NCBI GenBank assembly: GCA_003153335.1
Contig: PLYG01000524.1
Coordinates: forward strand, 3,767 to 13,698
Length of the DNA: 9,932 nt
Source: Betaproteobacteria bacterium
Lineage (GTDB): Bacteria; Pseudomonadota; Gammaproteobacteria; Burkholderiales; Casimicrobiaceae
Direction: 5' to 3'
Shown here one piece after another: positions 1 through 6,302 of this stretch (position 1 is the stretch's first letter; every line of letters begins with the position of its first letter). Made by a program: the position numbers and the translations under genes. The notes beneath the pieces were generated by a model. It ran no database searches. It was given only the letters and a program-made list of their open reading frames with translations, and was not told where the DNA came from.

Positions 1-365
1 GCGAAGTCGCGCAGCGCGTCGTAAGGCGGATTCCGGTACAACGACATGTTGATGGCCACGGCCGGGCTGTTGAAGAGCAGCGTGTACCCGTCGGGCGCCG
101 ACTTGGCGGCGATTTCGTTCGCGATGTTGGTGCCGGCCCCGGGACGATTGTCGACGATCACCTGCTGGCCGAGGAACTCGGAGAGCTTGGCCGCGAGCAA
201 GCGCGCATTGATATCGACGCCCCCGCCCGGGGTGAACCCGACGAGGAGCTTCACGGGCCGGGTCGGAAAGCCCTGGGCGCGCGCCGATGTGCCATCCGCC
301 GCCGCTGCGCTTTGTGCAAGAATCGCCAGCGCAACCAGGCGCAGCACGCTGCGTAGTCCGATCAT
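1..365 (-). CDS. Bug/TctC-family tripartite tricarboxylate transporter substrate-binding protein, N-terminal part (runs off the left edge)
   Basis: About 121 residues are visible. A Sec signal peptide (MIGLRSVLRLVALAILAQSA and a following AAA) is followed by FPTRPVKLLVGFTPGGGVDI, VIVDNRPGAGTNIA and APDGYTLLF, the hallmark motifs of periplasmic Bug/TctC proteins. Members bind small carboxylates or related organic anions and, in complete systems, pass them to a TctAB-type permease; no permease is in view. Two adjacent ATG codons are possible starts (368 and 365). The one at 365 is preferred because GGAGG (371-375) lies 5 nt upstream of it and only 2 nt from the other. The C-terminal two thirds, with most of the ligand-binding cleft, lies outside the window, so the substrate cannot be guessed. 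The gene is in the same orientation as the RCC1 gene but about 580 bp from it, so it is probably a separate unit. Confidence 0.93.
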   Translation of the reverse strand, partial: MIGLRSVLRLVALAILAQSAAAADGTSARAQGFPTRPVKLLVGFTPGGGVDINARLLAAKLSEFLGQQVIVDNRPGAGTNIANEIAAKSAPDGYTLLFNSPAVAINMSLYRNPPYDALRDF

Positions 366-380
366 CATCTCCTCCTTCGA

Positions 381-551
381 GAGGATGGGAAGTTCAACCT
401 CACGACCCACAGTATCCTTGACCGCTACACCGCGGTCAATGCCAATGATTACGACTACGGGACAAACCGGATCGGCTGGCCCGATGCAAACGCATTGATC
501 GCATCGAAGGCGTCGCCGAAGTACTTCTCGCAGTTCGCGCACTCGACGTAA
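381..551 (+). pseudogene. C-terminal fragment of an unidentified gene
   Basis: An open frame ends at TAA 549-551 and encodes roughly 56 residues, including DGKFNLTTHSILDRY, NDYDYGTNRIGWPDANALI and PKYFSQFAHST. It has no ATG or GTG near its left end. Codon use looks coding: third positions are mostly G or C and second positions are A-rich. It is oriented away from the Bug gene, whose ribosome-binding site begins only a few bases to the left, so the missing N-terminus would have to overlap that gene. I read it as the remaining 3' end of a gene cut off by a rearrangement. The family is not recognised. The alternative is a chance open frame. Confidence 0.4.
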
Positions 552-839
552 CCAAGGTGCGCGTGGCGGTGACGGTGGGCCGCGAGGGCACCACACGCTC
601 ACATCCGAGGCCCATTTCCCGCGGGAGCCGCGGTCTTGGCATTTCGGGGTCACAATGACCCCGGCCGGCCTCCCATTCCGCAACACGCGCCGAGAAATCA
701 GCAATGGACGGCGTGCGAATCCTTTGTAGCGATTTCAGCAGGGTCCCGGTGGGGCTTCGACCAGCTTCGGATCGATCGCGCGCAAGCCGCTGCGGTCGCC
801 ATGGAGCAACCCTGTCCTGGCCGAGTAACCAGGACTGGG
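552..839. other. Intergenic stretch with no supported gene
   Basis: Short frames exist on both strands. One is a 52-residue plus-strand frame from ATG 704 to TAA 860; another is a 34-residue minus-strand frame from ATG 802. None has a convincing ribosome-binding site or a recognisable product. The only clear structure is the palindrome at 645-663. The stretch may be debris between the Bug gene and the RCC1 block. Confidence 0.5.
645..663. repeat. Perfect 8-bp inverted repeat with 3-nt loop
   Basis: CGGGGTCA, CAA and TGACCCCG form a perfect stem. No run of T follows on either strand, so it does not look like an intrinsic terminator. Similar GGGGTCA/TGACCCC palindromes occur near some insertion-sequence remnants (from memory, not checked). 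It could equally be an operator. Confidence 0.5.
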
Positions 840-859
840 TACTGTATAGTCGTCCAGTA
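840..859. promoter_or_regulatory. Candidate LexA (SOS) box
   Basis: The site is TACTG, ten bases, then CAGTA, the same CTG-N10-CAG layout as the gammaproteobacterial/betaproteobacterial LexA box. It matches 15 of 20 positions of the idealised TACTG(TA)5CAGTA; the mismatches are all in the right half of the core. A perfect TATAAT (858-863) overlaps its right edge, so bound LexA would cover the -10 element. No intact target is evident: on the plus strand the next ATG (885, preceded by GAGGTG) begins a frame that runs antisense into the end of the RCC1 gene. Confidence 0.5.
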
Positions 860-863
860 TAAT
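858..863 (+). promoter_or_regulatory. Consensus -10 hexamer overlapping the LexA-box candidate
   Basis: The hexamer TATAAT is a perfect sigma-70 -10 match. The -35 position at 16-18 bp spacing (around 834-841) holds only a poor match, and no TGn extension is present. If active it would transcribe rightwards, towards ATG 885 and antisense to the RCC1 gene. Confidence 0.3.
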
Positions 864-883
864 CCGGGGGATGCGGGTGAGGT

Positions 884-919
884 GATGTCGACATCGCTTG
901 ATCTAAGCTTAGCGATATC
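884..919. repeat. Cluster of short palindromes downstream of the RCC1 gene
   Basis: Three palindromes are packed together: GATGTCGACATC (884-895), CTAAGCTTAG (903-912) and GATATC (914-919). In addition, ATCGCT (893-898) pairs with AGCGAT (911-916). They begin about 25 nt past the RCC1 stop codon. No T-run follows, so an intrinsic terminator is unlikely. Operator sites or a recombination junction are possible. Confidence 0.3.
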
Positions 920-944
920 TGACATTTGCGGTTTTAATTATGCC

Positions 945-2612
945 TTATTGCTCAGGCACACAAAACACCGGCCCCTCATCGTGCCAGCCAGCGGCAGCGA
1001 GCACGATAATATTGGTGCGGTTAGTGTCGTAACGGTGGTTGCTGTCTTTCACGGGGAAACCTTGGTTATATGCGCGGTACACCACCTGCATGCCGACGGG
1101 GCAGGTTCCATCCGCGCTTAACGGCATGGCGTAATAATCGTAACTTTCAAAATGCCACGATTTGGTTGTTGCGCTGTACAGGGCTCTTAGCCCATTACAC
1201 TCAGCCGCATCGATGGTATAAAAATGACTGGCAGGACCATAGATAGCGCCGGTAGCGGGGTTGGTATTGGTGTTGCCATAAAAGCGACAAATTTGCTCTG
1301 TTCCACCAACTGGAAAGCGCATCAAGGTCTCGGCCCATGGCCCTGCGGCGCCGTTGGCCACCGCATTGGCTTCGTTGTTGTCCGCTGTGCGAAAAAAGAT
1401 GTCGCGCTCCGCCAGATAAAATTCACGCGCATATTTGCCATTGCCGGTGAGTTGCGGCGCGCCCCAATTGCCAATGAGTGTGGGCAATGACTGGTCAGAG
1501 CGGGCGCCGTCGCCGATTTGACCGAAACTGCCATCTCCCCAAGTATAGAGTTCGCCATCGGCCTGGATCGACACGTTGTGAAACCAGCCCGCTGCAAACG
1601 CCTGCCAGGTGGCGTCTACGCCCATGCGTGTTGGCGTGGTAACGATGCTTGAGAGCGACACGCCAGTACCCAATGCGCTATTGGTATTCCAACCCCATGT
1701 CCACAAAGAACCGTCGGCTTTTCGGCCGATGGAATGTCGCTTGCCTGCTGCGATGCCTACCCAGTCAGAATCAGTGCCCAGGCGCGTTGGCGAGATAACC
1801 AAGGCAGTCGTGCCATTGCCAGCTTGGCCAGTATCGTTGCGTCCCCAGCCCCAGAGCGATCCGTCGCGCTTGATGGCCAAAGTCTGCTCGAATGCTGCAA
1901 TCGCGACCCAATCAGAGTCTGTCCCCACCCGCACCGGGGTACTCTTATCGATTAGCGTGCCATCCCCGATGGCGCCAGAAAAGAGATTGCGACCCCATGC
2001 CCATAAGGTCCCATCCGTGCGCAGCGCGACGGTGTGCTCAAGCCCGCCGGCAATGGCTCGCCAATTGGTCGCCGTACCGACTTTTGTTGGCACACTTACA
2101 TCAACCCCTGTACCGTTGCCCAAGGTGTAATAAAAATCCGACCCCCACGCCCACAAGGTGCCATCGTCCTTGATGGCATAGCTGGAATTTCGTCCGGTTG
2201 ATATCGCCCGCCAATCATTGTCGCTACCCACGCGTATCGGGTTGGGTTGGATCGTTGTGCTGCCAACACCTACTTCACCCGAATGATTTCTGCCCCACGC
2301 CCAAATACTGCCATCGCTCCTGAGTGCCAGCGAGTGCCACTCTCCACTTGAGACCGCTCGCCAATTACTGGCGACGCCAATTTGTTTAGGTGTTTCAACA
2401 TTGTTGGTCGTTGTGCCGTCGCCTACGTCGCCATATGAATTATCGCCCCAGGACCACAAGGTGCCATCGGCCTTGACAACTCTGGTCCCATTCGAGCCGC
2501 CCGCGACGCGAGTGCCGTACGCTTGCGCCAGTGGCAAGCAAATACAAAGAGAAACAGCCAGGGCAATCAGAAACCGTCCGATAGCCGAGACATGACTTAA
2601 ACCAAGATTCAT
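945..2612 (-). CDS. Exported RCC1-repeat (seven-blade propeller) protein with C-terminal DUF5648-like domain
   Basis: The product is 555 residues. A signal peptide spans residues 1-31 (hydrophobic FLIALAVSLCICLPLA, then QA before YG). Seven RCC1-type repeats follow (about residues 48-385), each with a W.WG core: W53, W104, W154, W204, W254, W304 and the variant YTWG near 356. The first six are spaced almost exactly 50 residues apart, which suits a closed seven-blade beta-propeller. Residues about 396-555 form a DUF5648-like module with EFY, FRTA, NGAAGPW, CRFYG, SHFYTIDAAEC, YRAYN, DSNHRY, GW and a terminal FCVPEQ; its cysteines may form disulfides. RCC1 propellers usually bind proteins, and no catalytic site is visible. 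The start at 2612 is chosen because GGGAG lies 6 nt upstream and the signal peptide begins there; an upstream ATG (2648) would add 12 residues with no benefit. The G+C content is lower than that of its neighbours. Confidence 0.92.
   Translation of the reverse strand: MNLGLSHVSAIGRFLIALAVSLCICLPLAQAYGTRVAGGSNGTRVVKADGTLWSWGDNSYGDVGDGTTTNNVETPKQIGVASNWRAVSSGEWHSLALRSDGSIWAWGRNHSGEVGVGSTTIQPNPIRVGSDNDWRAISTGRNSSYAIKDDGTLWAWGSDFYYTLGNGTGVDVSVPTKVGTATNWRAIAGGLEHTVALRTDGTLWAWGRNLFSGAIGDGTLIDKSTPVRVGTDSDWVAIAAFEQTLAIKRDGSLWGWGRNDTGQAGNGTTALVISPTRLGTDSDWVGIAAGKRHSIGRKADGSLWTWGWNTNSALGTGVSLSSIVTTPTRMGVDATWQAFAAGWFHNVSIQADGELYTWGDGSFGQIGDGARSDQSLPTLIGNWGAPQLTGNGKYAREFYLAERDIFFRTADNNEANAVANGAAGPWAETLMRFPVGGTEQICRFYGNTNTNPATGAIYGPASHFYTIDAAECNGLRALYSATTKSWHFESYDYYAMPLSADGTCPVGMQVVYRAYNQGFPVKDSNHRYDTNRTNIIVLAAAGWHDEGPVFCVPEQ
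1458..2471 (-). repeat. Tandem coding repeat of about 150 bp (RCC1 blades)
   Basis: Seven diverged in-frame units occur at about 150-bp intervals within the RCC1 gene. Each carries a (T/S)LW.WG.N...G.(I/L/V)G(D/N)G core, then a P..(I/V/L)G turn and a W..(I/V)..G strand. The last unit is the most degenerate (ELYTWGDGSFGQIGDGA). The units differ at many bases, so this is an old protein repeat rather than a recent DNA amplification. Confidence 0.85.
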
Positions 2613-2618
2613 GAGGTA

Positions 2619-2623
2619 CTCCC
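2619..2623 (-). promoter_or_regulatory. Ribosome-binding site that decides the RCC1 gene start
   Basis: GGGAG lies 6 nt before ATG 2612. The wider context (ACTGGGAGTACC, 2615-2626) matches that of the 931-residue gene (ACTGGAGATACC, 5965-5976) at 9 of 12 positions. Confidence 0.75.
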
Positions 2624-2663
2624 AGTGAAGAACCAAATAAAGGACCAATACGACTGGCTACGA

Positions 2664-2677
2664 TTGAACAGTTTCAA
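2664..2677. promoter_or_regulatory. Inverted repeat and -35-like hexamer in the RCC1 leader
   Basis: TTGAA, four bases, then TTCAA form a perfect inverted repeat about 50 nt upstream of the RCC1 start. On the minus strand TTGAAA (2677-2672) is a 5/6 match to a -35 hexamer, but the best -10 at 16-18 bp spacing matches only about half the consensus. It may be a promoter or operator; the evidence is weak. Confidence 0.25.
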
Positions 2678-2802
2678 CTTCCAATCAGTGTCGCCGTCGA
2701 AACATGGCATTCCAACTATTCAAACGAGTTCGGCGCGCAAATCCAGCCATTACCGCCGTTTCGATCCCTATGCGCCATACGCCGCTAATCAATACAGGGC
2801 TC

Positions 2803-2819
2803 CCGCTACTTGGGGTATT
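2803..2819 (-). repeat. 17-bp direct repeat, copy 1 (upstream of the RCC1 gene)
   Basis: On the minus strand this reads AATACCCCAAGTAGCGG and is identical to 6155-6171. The downstream edge of both copies lies exactly 190 nt before the start codon of the following DUF5648-type gene (ATG at 2612 and 5964). Flanking bases differ on both sides. The TAG inside it is the stop codon of the open frame 2806-3111. Confidence 0.9.
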
Positions 2820-3111
2820 TCTTCTCCAGTTCCTTGAAAAAGGCTTCGCGTTCCTTCTCGGACATGTTGCCAATGTCGCTTACCGATTTGCCGTGCCCTA
2901 TGGTTCCGGGACACGTCCTGTTTCTCTGTGAATTGCCCAAGACCGCTACCGGGAAAATCAACAAGAGCGCGCTGTCATGACTCGTCCGGCGCCCGCGCCG
3001 CGCCCGATCATCCGAGGCCGGTTTCCCGGCGAAATCGGTCCGGCCCGCCCCATCCTCCTCGTGCAGGAATTTGTAACCGGCGAGCTTGTCGTTTACTTGA
3101 GGGCCTACGGC
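2806..3111 (-). pseudogene. Startless open frame, probable gene remnant
   Basis: The frame is open from just after TAA (3112-3114) to TAG (2806-2808), 101 codons, with no ATG or GTG until the methionine 20 codons before the end. Parts look protein-like: VNDKLAGYKFLHEEDGAG early on, a hydrophobic ALLLIFPVAVLG in the middle and the charged tail MSEKEREAFFKELEKKYPK. The arginine-rich middle and the CPGTIG section look less natural, and part of it coincides with a palindromic GGGACACGTCCT motif (2908-2919). It may be two degraded pieces joined together, or a small gene with a TTG start. No family is recognised. Confidence 0.35.
2908..2919. repeat. Short imperfect palindrome, possible REP-like core
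   Basis: GGGACACGTCCT has a GGAC/GTCC dyad and is followed by GTTTCT. Motifs of this kind recur between genes in Burkholderiales and their relatives, often near IS200-like RAYT transposases. That comparison is from memory, and only one copy is in view. Confidence 0.2.
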
Positions 3112-3168
3112 TTAAATTCCTATCCATAACCAGCTAACTCTGACAGTCTCCTGGCGGACCCACGACAT

Positions 3169-5964
3169 TCACTGCGGCGGCGCGTAGGTCGGCTGCAGGC
3201 GGATCAGGTTGTCCTGCGAGATGATGCTCGTGTCCACCACCCCCGCGCCCGGCACGATCACGCTGACGGTCACGGGCGTCGCATAACTCATCTCGATCGA
3301 ACCGTCCACGAGCAACCGGCCGCGGTTCAGGTACATGCCCGGAATCGGGTAGGCCTCTGTCATGAGCAATGCGTCCTCCAGGTTCATCGCCATCGCAGCA
3401 GCGACGAAGATCTCCTGCGCAAACGGGAACGTGAAGGTCTGCGTGTCCGGCGGCGGGCCGGGGCAGGCGACCGTGATGGTCAACTGCTCCGACGGCCAGG
3501 CGGTCCCCGCGGCGGTGCCTCCGCCGAGATGGACCTGTTCCGGCGCTTCGGGCAGTATGGCGAAAGTCGCGTCGAGTCCCGGTCCGACGTTCATCTGAAA
3601 CTGGCCGTTGCGGGAGGCGTAGGCGTAGGACGTCGTGCAGCCGTTCTCATCGGTGCGCGTGCGCGTCGACACGCCACCGTAGGCGAACTCGCCCATGCCG
3701 CTGTAGAACTCATACTCCTCTTCCCTTTGGATTCTAGTCTCGCGCGTCAGCTTGCCGGACCAGTTGCCCGAGATCGAGTGACGATCGCGCGCCGGGGTAC
3801 TGCGGTAATGCGGGTAGTCATAAGTCATGGCCATGCGCATGGTGGCGTCGATCGAGAGGGGCACATCGTGGTACTCGACTTTGATCACCGCGCTCGAGGT
3901 TATTGGGATCATCGCCTGGATCCAGCCCGCACTCAGGTCGATCAGCGCGCTGATCGTGCCCATCAACGAGCCGACCTGTGTCAGCAGCTCCGGGCTCGGC
4001 GGCTCCGAGGTGAATACCTGTGCGCGTACGCGCACGTTGGCCGTTACTATCGGCCCCTGGAAGAGCGTGGCGAGTTGCGATTCCTCCTTGAGGTCGACCT
4101 TCAGCGTCGCGTCGGCCGCAATCGGGCTTGAGCGCACGAGCTTCATACCGTTCGGACCAGGCGCATTGAAGTTGTTAACGTCGGTCTTGATTAGCGCATG
4201 CTTGGGTGAGCCGCTGGTGAGTTCCCACTTGACACGCCAGTCGCCCACCTTCGCGGCGATGTCCTTCAGGTCCAGCGGAATCGGCGCACCCAGCCCGCCC
4301 AGGCACGACTTGACATCTTGATAGGCTTGGCTGCTGTTGTTCTGCTGGTAGTTCTGCCAGTCCTCATCGGGTATGCCGGCGGTCGCCTTCACTGGCACCA
4401 GCTTGCGTGCGCCATTGAACGGTGATTTGCGCACCGGGTTCGACCCTTCGATTGTCACCATGACCTGGCCGGCGGCATAGATCTGTACGACCTTGACGAT
4501 TTTCAGCGCGTTGCTGAGTGCACCGAAAACCTTGCCGTACCCCTTGCCGAAGAGCTCGACCTCGGCCTTGGTCAAGCCAAGCGCCAGCAAGGCCTTGTCC
4601 GTCAATTGGCCCTCGACGTACTCGACGCCGCTACTGGCGATCTTGGTGCCGATCTCGCCATAGAACTTCTTCAGCGCATCGCACAGCCCTTCGGGCACTC
4701 CCGCACGCAACTCGCGCGATACACCGGCACCCGTGGCGACGACTTCGAAGGCGCGGTCGAACATCGCATGCAGCAACTCGATCTCGATCAGGCTGAGGCG
4801 CAGGTCCTCGGGGCGGGCCGCGGGGTCGGCCAGGTCGACCGGCGGCTGCTGGCGAAGGGCCATCTCGGCAACAAAGAGCGGCGTGAAGCCGGCGCTTGAC
4901 GAAGGATGCGCACGCGCGTCCAGCAGGGATTCGCGCAGGAAGCCAAGCAACTGCTCGCCCGCTGTGCCGCTGCCGGCGAACGGGAAGTCGAATTCGGCCC
5001 ACATCTGGCCCAGTTCAGCCAGCGTCATGCGGCCGCTGGCGGCGCGATCATGCGCCTCGGCCGCGAGGTTGAAAGCAATGGCGTTATCGACCGACCAGCT
5101 GGCAGCCGGCGCCCTGGCGGCCAGGCTCGGCGCCGCGCCTCCCGACACGCCCAGGCCACCGCTGACGAGCGCCTGGCGGGTCGCCTCCACGGCCTGCGCT
5201 GCCGTGGACGCATCGACGATCTCGTGCACCAACTGCGCAGCGTACACCGCATAGTCGGCAACGGCCGGCGGCGCGACGCCGGTCGTTGGCGGGCTCGGCA
5301 CGCACATCACGATGCCCTCGCCAGCCCAGCCCTGCGCGATCATCTGCTGGTACACCGTTTGGCTGGTCGTGAAGCGGTGGTTCGAATCGTTGAACGCAAA
5401 GCGATTGTTGTAGGCGCGATAGATGGGAGCGTAGTCAATGCCGCACGCTCCCGCGGAGTCCTTCGCCGCCACGTAGAAGGCGATGCCCTCGTAATGCCAG
5501 CCCGGATCCAGTCTGACCTGCGCACACTCGGCATCGTCGGAGGTGAAGAAGTGCGAATTCGGCCCCGCTGCGTAAAACCGGCACACCGGCAGGGCGGTGC
5601 TTGGGCGCGGCCCGCCTTCCGTCCAGGCGGGAAAATCGTCGAAGGTGCGAATCCAGCCCGGACCGGCAGCACCATTGAGAATGGCCGTTACCTCTGCTGG
5701 TTCTGCCGTGCGGAAATAATGTTTGAGCGTCTCATTGTAAAACTCAACCACTGTGCCAGACGTGGGAAAGGACTCCTTCTCAATTACTGCTTGCGACTTT
5801 TCGGCCATCTGTTGCGCCGCCCCCGCGGACTGGCTGGCGTTGTTGGTGAGATAGACCGGGTTGTTGATGGATTGCGGGATCGGTGCGCTTGCGGCTACCG
5901 ATGAGAAGGATGCGACGGCTATCATCAGGATCGGCAGAAATGATTTCAGGAATCGGGTGGCCAT
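3169..5964 (-). CDS. Exported 931-residue protein with N-terminal DUF5648-like domain; remainder unrecognised
   Basis: A signal peptide spans residues 1-27 (FLKSFLPILMIAVASF, ending VAASA before APIP). Residues about 72-223 form a DUF5648-like module that aligns motif for motif with the end of the RCC1 protein: EFY, FRTA, NGAAGPGW, CRFYAAG, SHFFTSDDAEC, YRAYNNRFAFNDSNHRF, GW and MCVPS. Residues 235-500 are rich in alanine, leucine and charged residues and probably helical (LAAEAHDRAASGRMTLAELG, LIEIELLHAMFDRAFEVVA, KVFGALSNALKIVKVVQIYA). Residues 505-931 look beta-rich and extracellular, with four widely spaced cysteines (554, 776, 834 and others nearby). No catalytic motif or membrane anchor is visible. 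The start is placed at 5964 because GGAG lies 5 nt upstream and the signal peptide begins there; the frame stays open for 120 codons further upstream, but that part reads through repeat-like intergenic DNA. The terminal motif could not be assigned. Confidence 0.88.
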   Translation of the reverse strand: MATRFLKSFLPILMIAVASFSSVAASAPIPQSINNPVYLTNNASQSAGAAQQMAEKSQAVIEKESFPTSGTVVEFYNETLKHYFRTAEPAEVTAILNGAAGPGWIRTFDDFPAWTEGGPRPSTALPVCRFYAAGPNSHFFTSDDAECAQVRLDPGWHYEGIAFYVAAKDSAGACGIDYAPIYRAYNNRFAFNDSNHRFTTSQTVYQQMIAQGWAGEGIVMCVPSPPTTGVAPPAVADYAVYAAQLVHEIVDASTAAQAVEATRQALVSGGLGVSGGAAPSLAARAPAASWSVDNAIAFNLAAEAHDRAASGRMTLAELGQMWAEFDFPFAGSGTAGEQLLGFLRESLLDARAHPSSSAGFTPLFVAEMALRQQPPVDLADPAARPEDLRLSLIEIELLHAMFDRAFEVVATGAGVSRELRAGVPEGLCDALKKFYGEIGTKIASSGVEYVEGQLTDKALLALGLTKAEVELFGKGYGKVFGALSNALKIVKVVQIYAAGQVMVTIEGSNPVRKSPFNGARKLVPVKATAGIPDEDWQNYQQNNSSQAYQDVKSCLGGLGAPIPLDLKDIAAKVGDWRVKWELTSGSPKHALIKTDVNNFNAPGPNGMKLVRSSPIAADATLKVDLKEESQLATLFQGPIVTANVRVRAQVFTSEPPSPELLTQVGSLMGTISALIDLSAGWIQAMIPITSSAVIKVEYHDVPLSIDATMRMAMTYDYPHYRSTPARDRHSISGNWSGKLTRETRIQREEEYEFYSGMGEFAYGGVSTRTRTDENGCTTSYAYASRNGQFQMNVGPGLDATFAILPEAPEQVHLGGGTAAGTAWPSEQLTITVACPGPPPDTQTFTFPFAQEIFVAAAMAMNLEDALLMTEAYPIPGMYLNRGRLLVDGSIEMSYATPVTVSVIVPGAGVVDTSIISQDNLIRLQPTYAPPQ

Positions 5965-5969
5965 GGTAT

Positions 5970-5973
5970 CTCC
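5970..5973 (-). promoter_or_regulatory. Ribosome-binding site that decides the start of the 931-residue gene
   Basis: GGAG lies 5 nt before ATG 5964 and excludes the long in-frame extension up to 6324. The surrounding ACTGGAGATACC resembles the site before the RCC1 gene. Confidence 0.75.
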
Positions 5974-6050
5974 AGTCTCAGTCGAATTCGGTGGCGGAAG
6001 TTTTCTGACAAGTGTGTATTTGAGGTGGTCACAAGTTGGCGGCAGTTCCG

Positions 6051-6090
6051 ATCCCTTCTCCCTTCGAAGAAGGCGGAGGATGAGGGGTTT
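6051..6090. repeat. REP-like intergenic palindrome
   Basis: CCTTCT (6054-6059) pairs with AGAAGG (6068-6073) around a central CTTCGAAG, flanked by GGCGGAGGATGAGGGG. This pattern of CCCTCATCC, CCTTCTCCC and its complement is common in extragenic repeats of high-GC beta- and gammaproteobacteria. A second related piece, CTCTCGAGGGAGAACAG, lies at about 6129-6145. The element sits in the leader of the 931-residue gene; it could be structural or just an insertion. Confidence 0.45.
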
Positions 6091-6154
6091 GCACGCGCGC
6101 TGACACTGCCCCGTTATCCCAACCCATCTCTCGAGGGAGAACAGCTGTGCCTGT

Positions 6155-6171
6155 CCGCTACTTGGGGTATT
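6155..6171 (-). repeat. 17-bp direct repeat, copy 2 (upstream of the 931-residue gene)
   Basis: Identical to 2803-2819, in the same orientation and at the same 190-nt distance from the next start codon. Here, too, its TAG closes an open frame (6158-6265), giving a product that ends EYPK where copy 1 gives KYPK. Confidence 0.9.
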
Positions 6172-6265
6172 CGGCGCGAACATTGGCCGAAAGCAATGCG
6201 GCGACGATGGATAACAAGAAGTTTTCACGGGTGGCCTCATTCGGTAATTGGCGAACAGGGCGCAC
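6158..6265 (-). CDS. Possible 35-residue signal-peptide-like product or gene remnant
   Basis: The frame is open from TGA (6281-6283) to TAG (6158-6160). A GTG at 6265 would give a 35-residue peptide containing LPNEATRENFLLSIVAALLS and then ANVRAEYPK. It looks like a Sec signal peptide with cleavage after VRA, cut short four residues later. The ribosome-binding site is weak (AGGGG about 12 nt away). It could be a small exported peptide, a leader ORF, or the 5' stump of an exported-protein gene truncated at the 17-bp repeat. A stem GCCGG-GAAT-CCGGC (6303-6316) lies between it and the kinase stop. Confidence 0.3.
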   Translation of the reverse strand: MRPVRQLPNEATRENFLLSIVAALLSANVRAEYPK

Positions 6266-6302
6266 GATCGGCGCGGCCCCTCAATCAACCAAACGGAATC
6301 CA

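Noticed and set aside
885..1121. Plus-strand frame starting MSTSLDLSLAISDICG downstream of the LexA-box candidate
   Set aside because: It has a fair ribosome-binding site, but most of it is antisense to the conserved end of the RCC1 protein. At most the first 20 codons could be a truncated original gene.
1458..2471. Regular 150-bp spacing as a possible CRISPR or satellite array
   Set aside because: The units are diverged, in-frame protein repeats (RCC1 blades), not short identical repeats with unique spacers.
900..3130. RCC1 gene as an integron cassette with an attC site
   Set aside because: No GTTRRRY/RYYYAAC pair bounding a folded attC-like sequence was found near either end.
4906..5904. 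Plus-strand 332-codon open frame
   Set aside because: It lies fully antisense to the 931-residue gene, is arginine-rich with no recognisable motif, and is a typical shadow frame in high-GC coding DNA.
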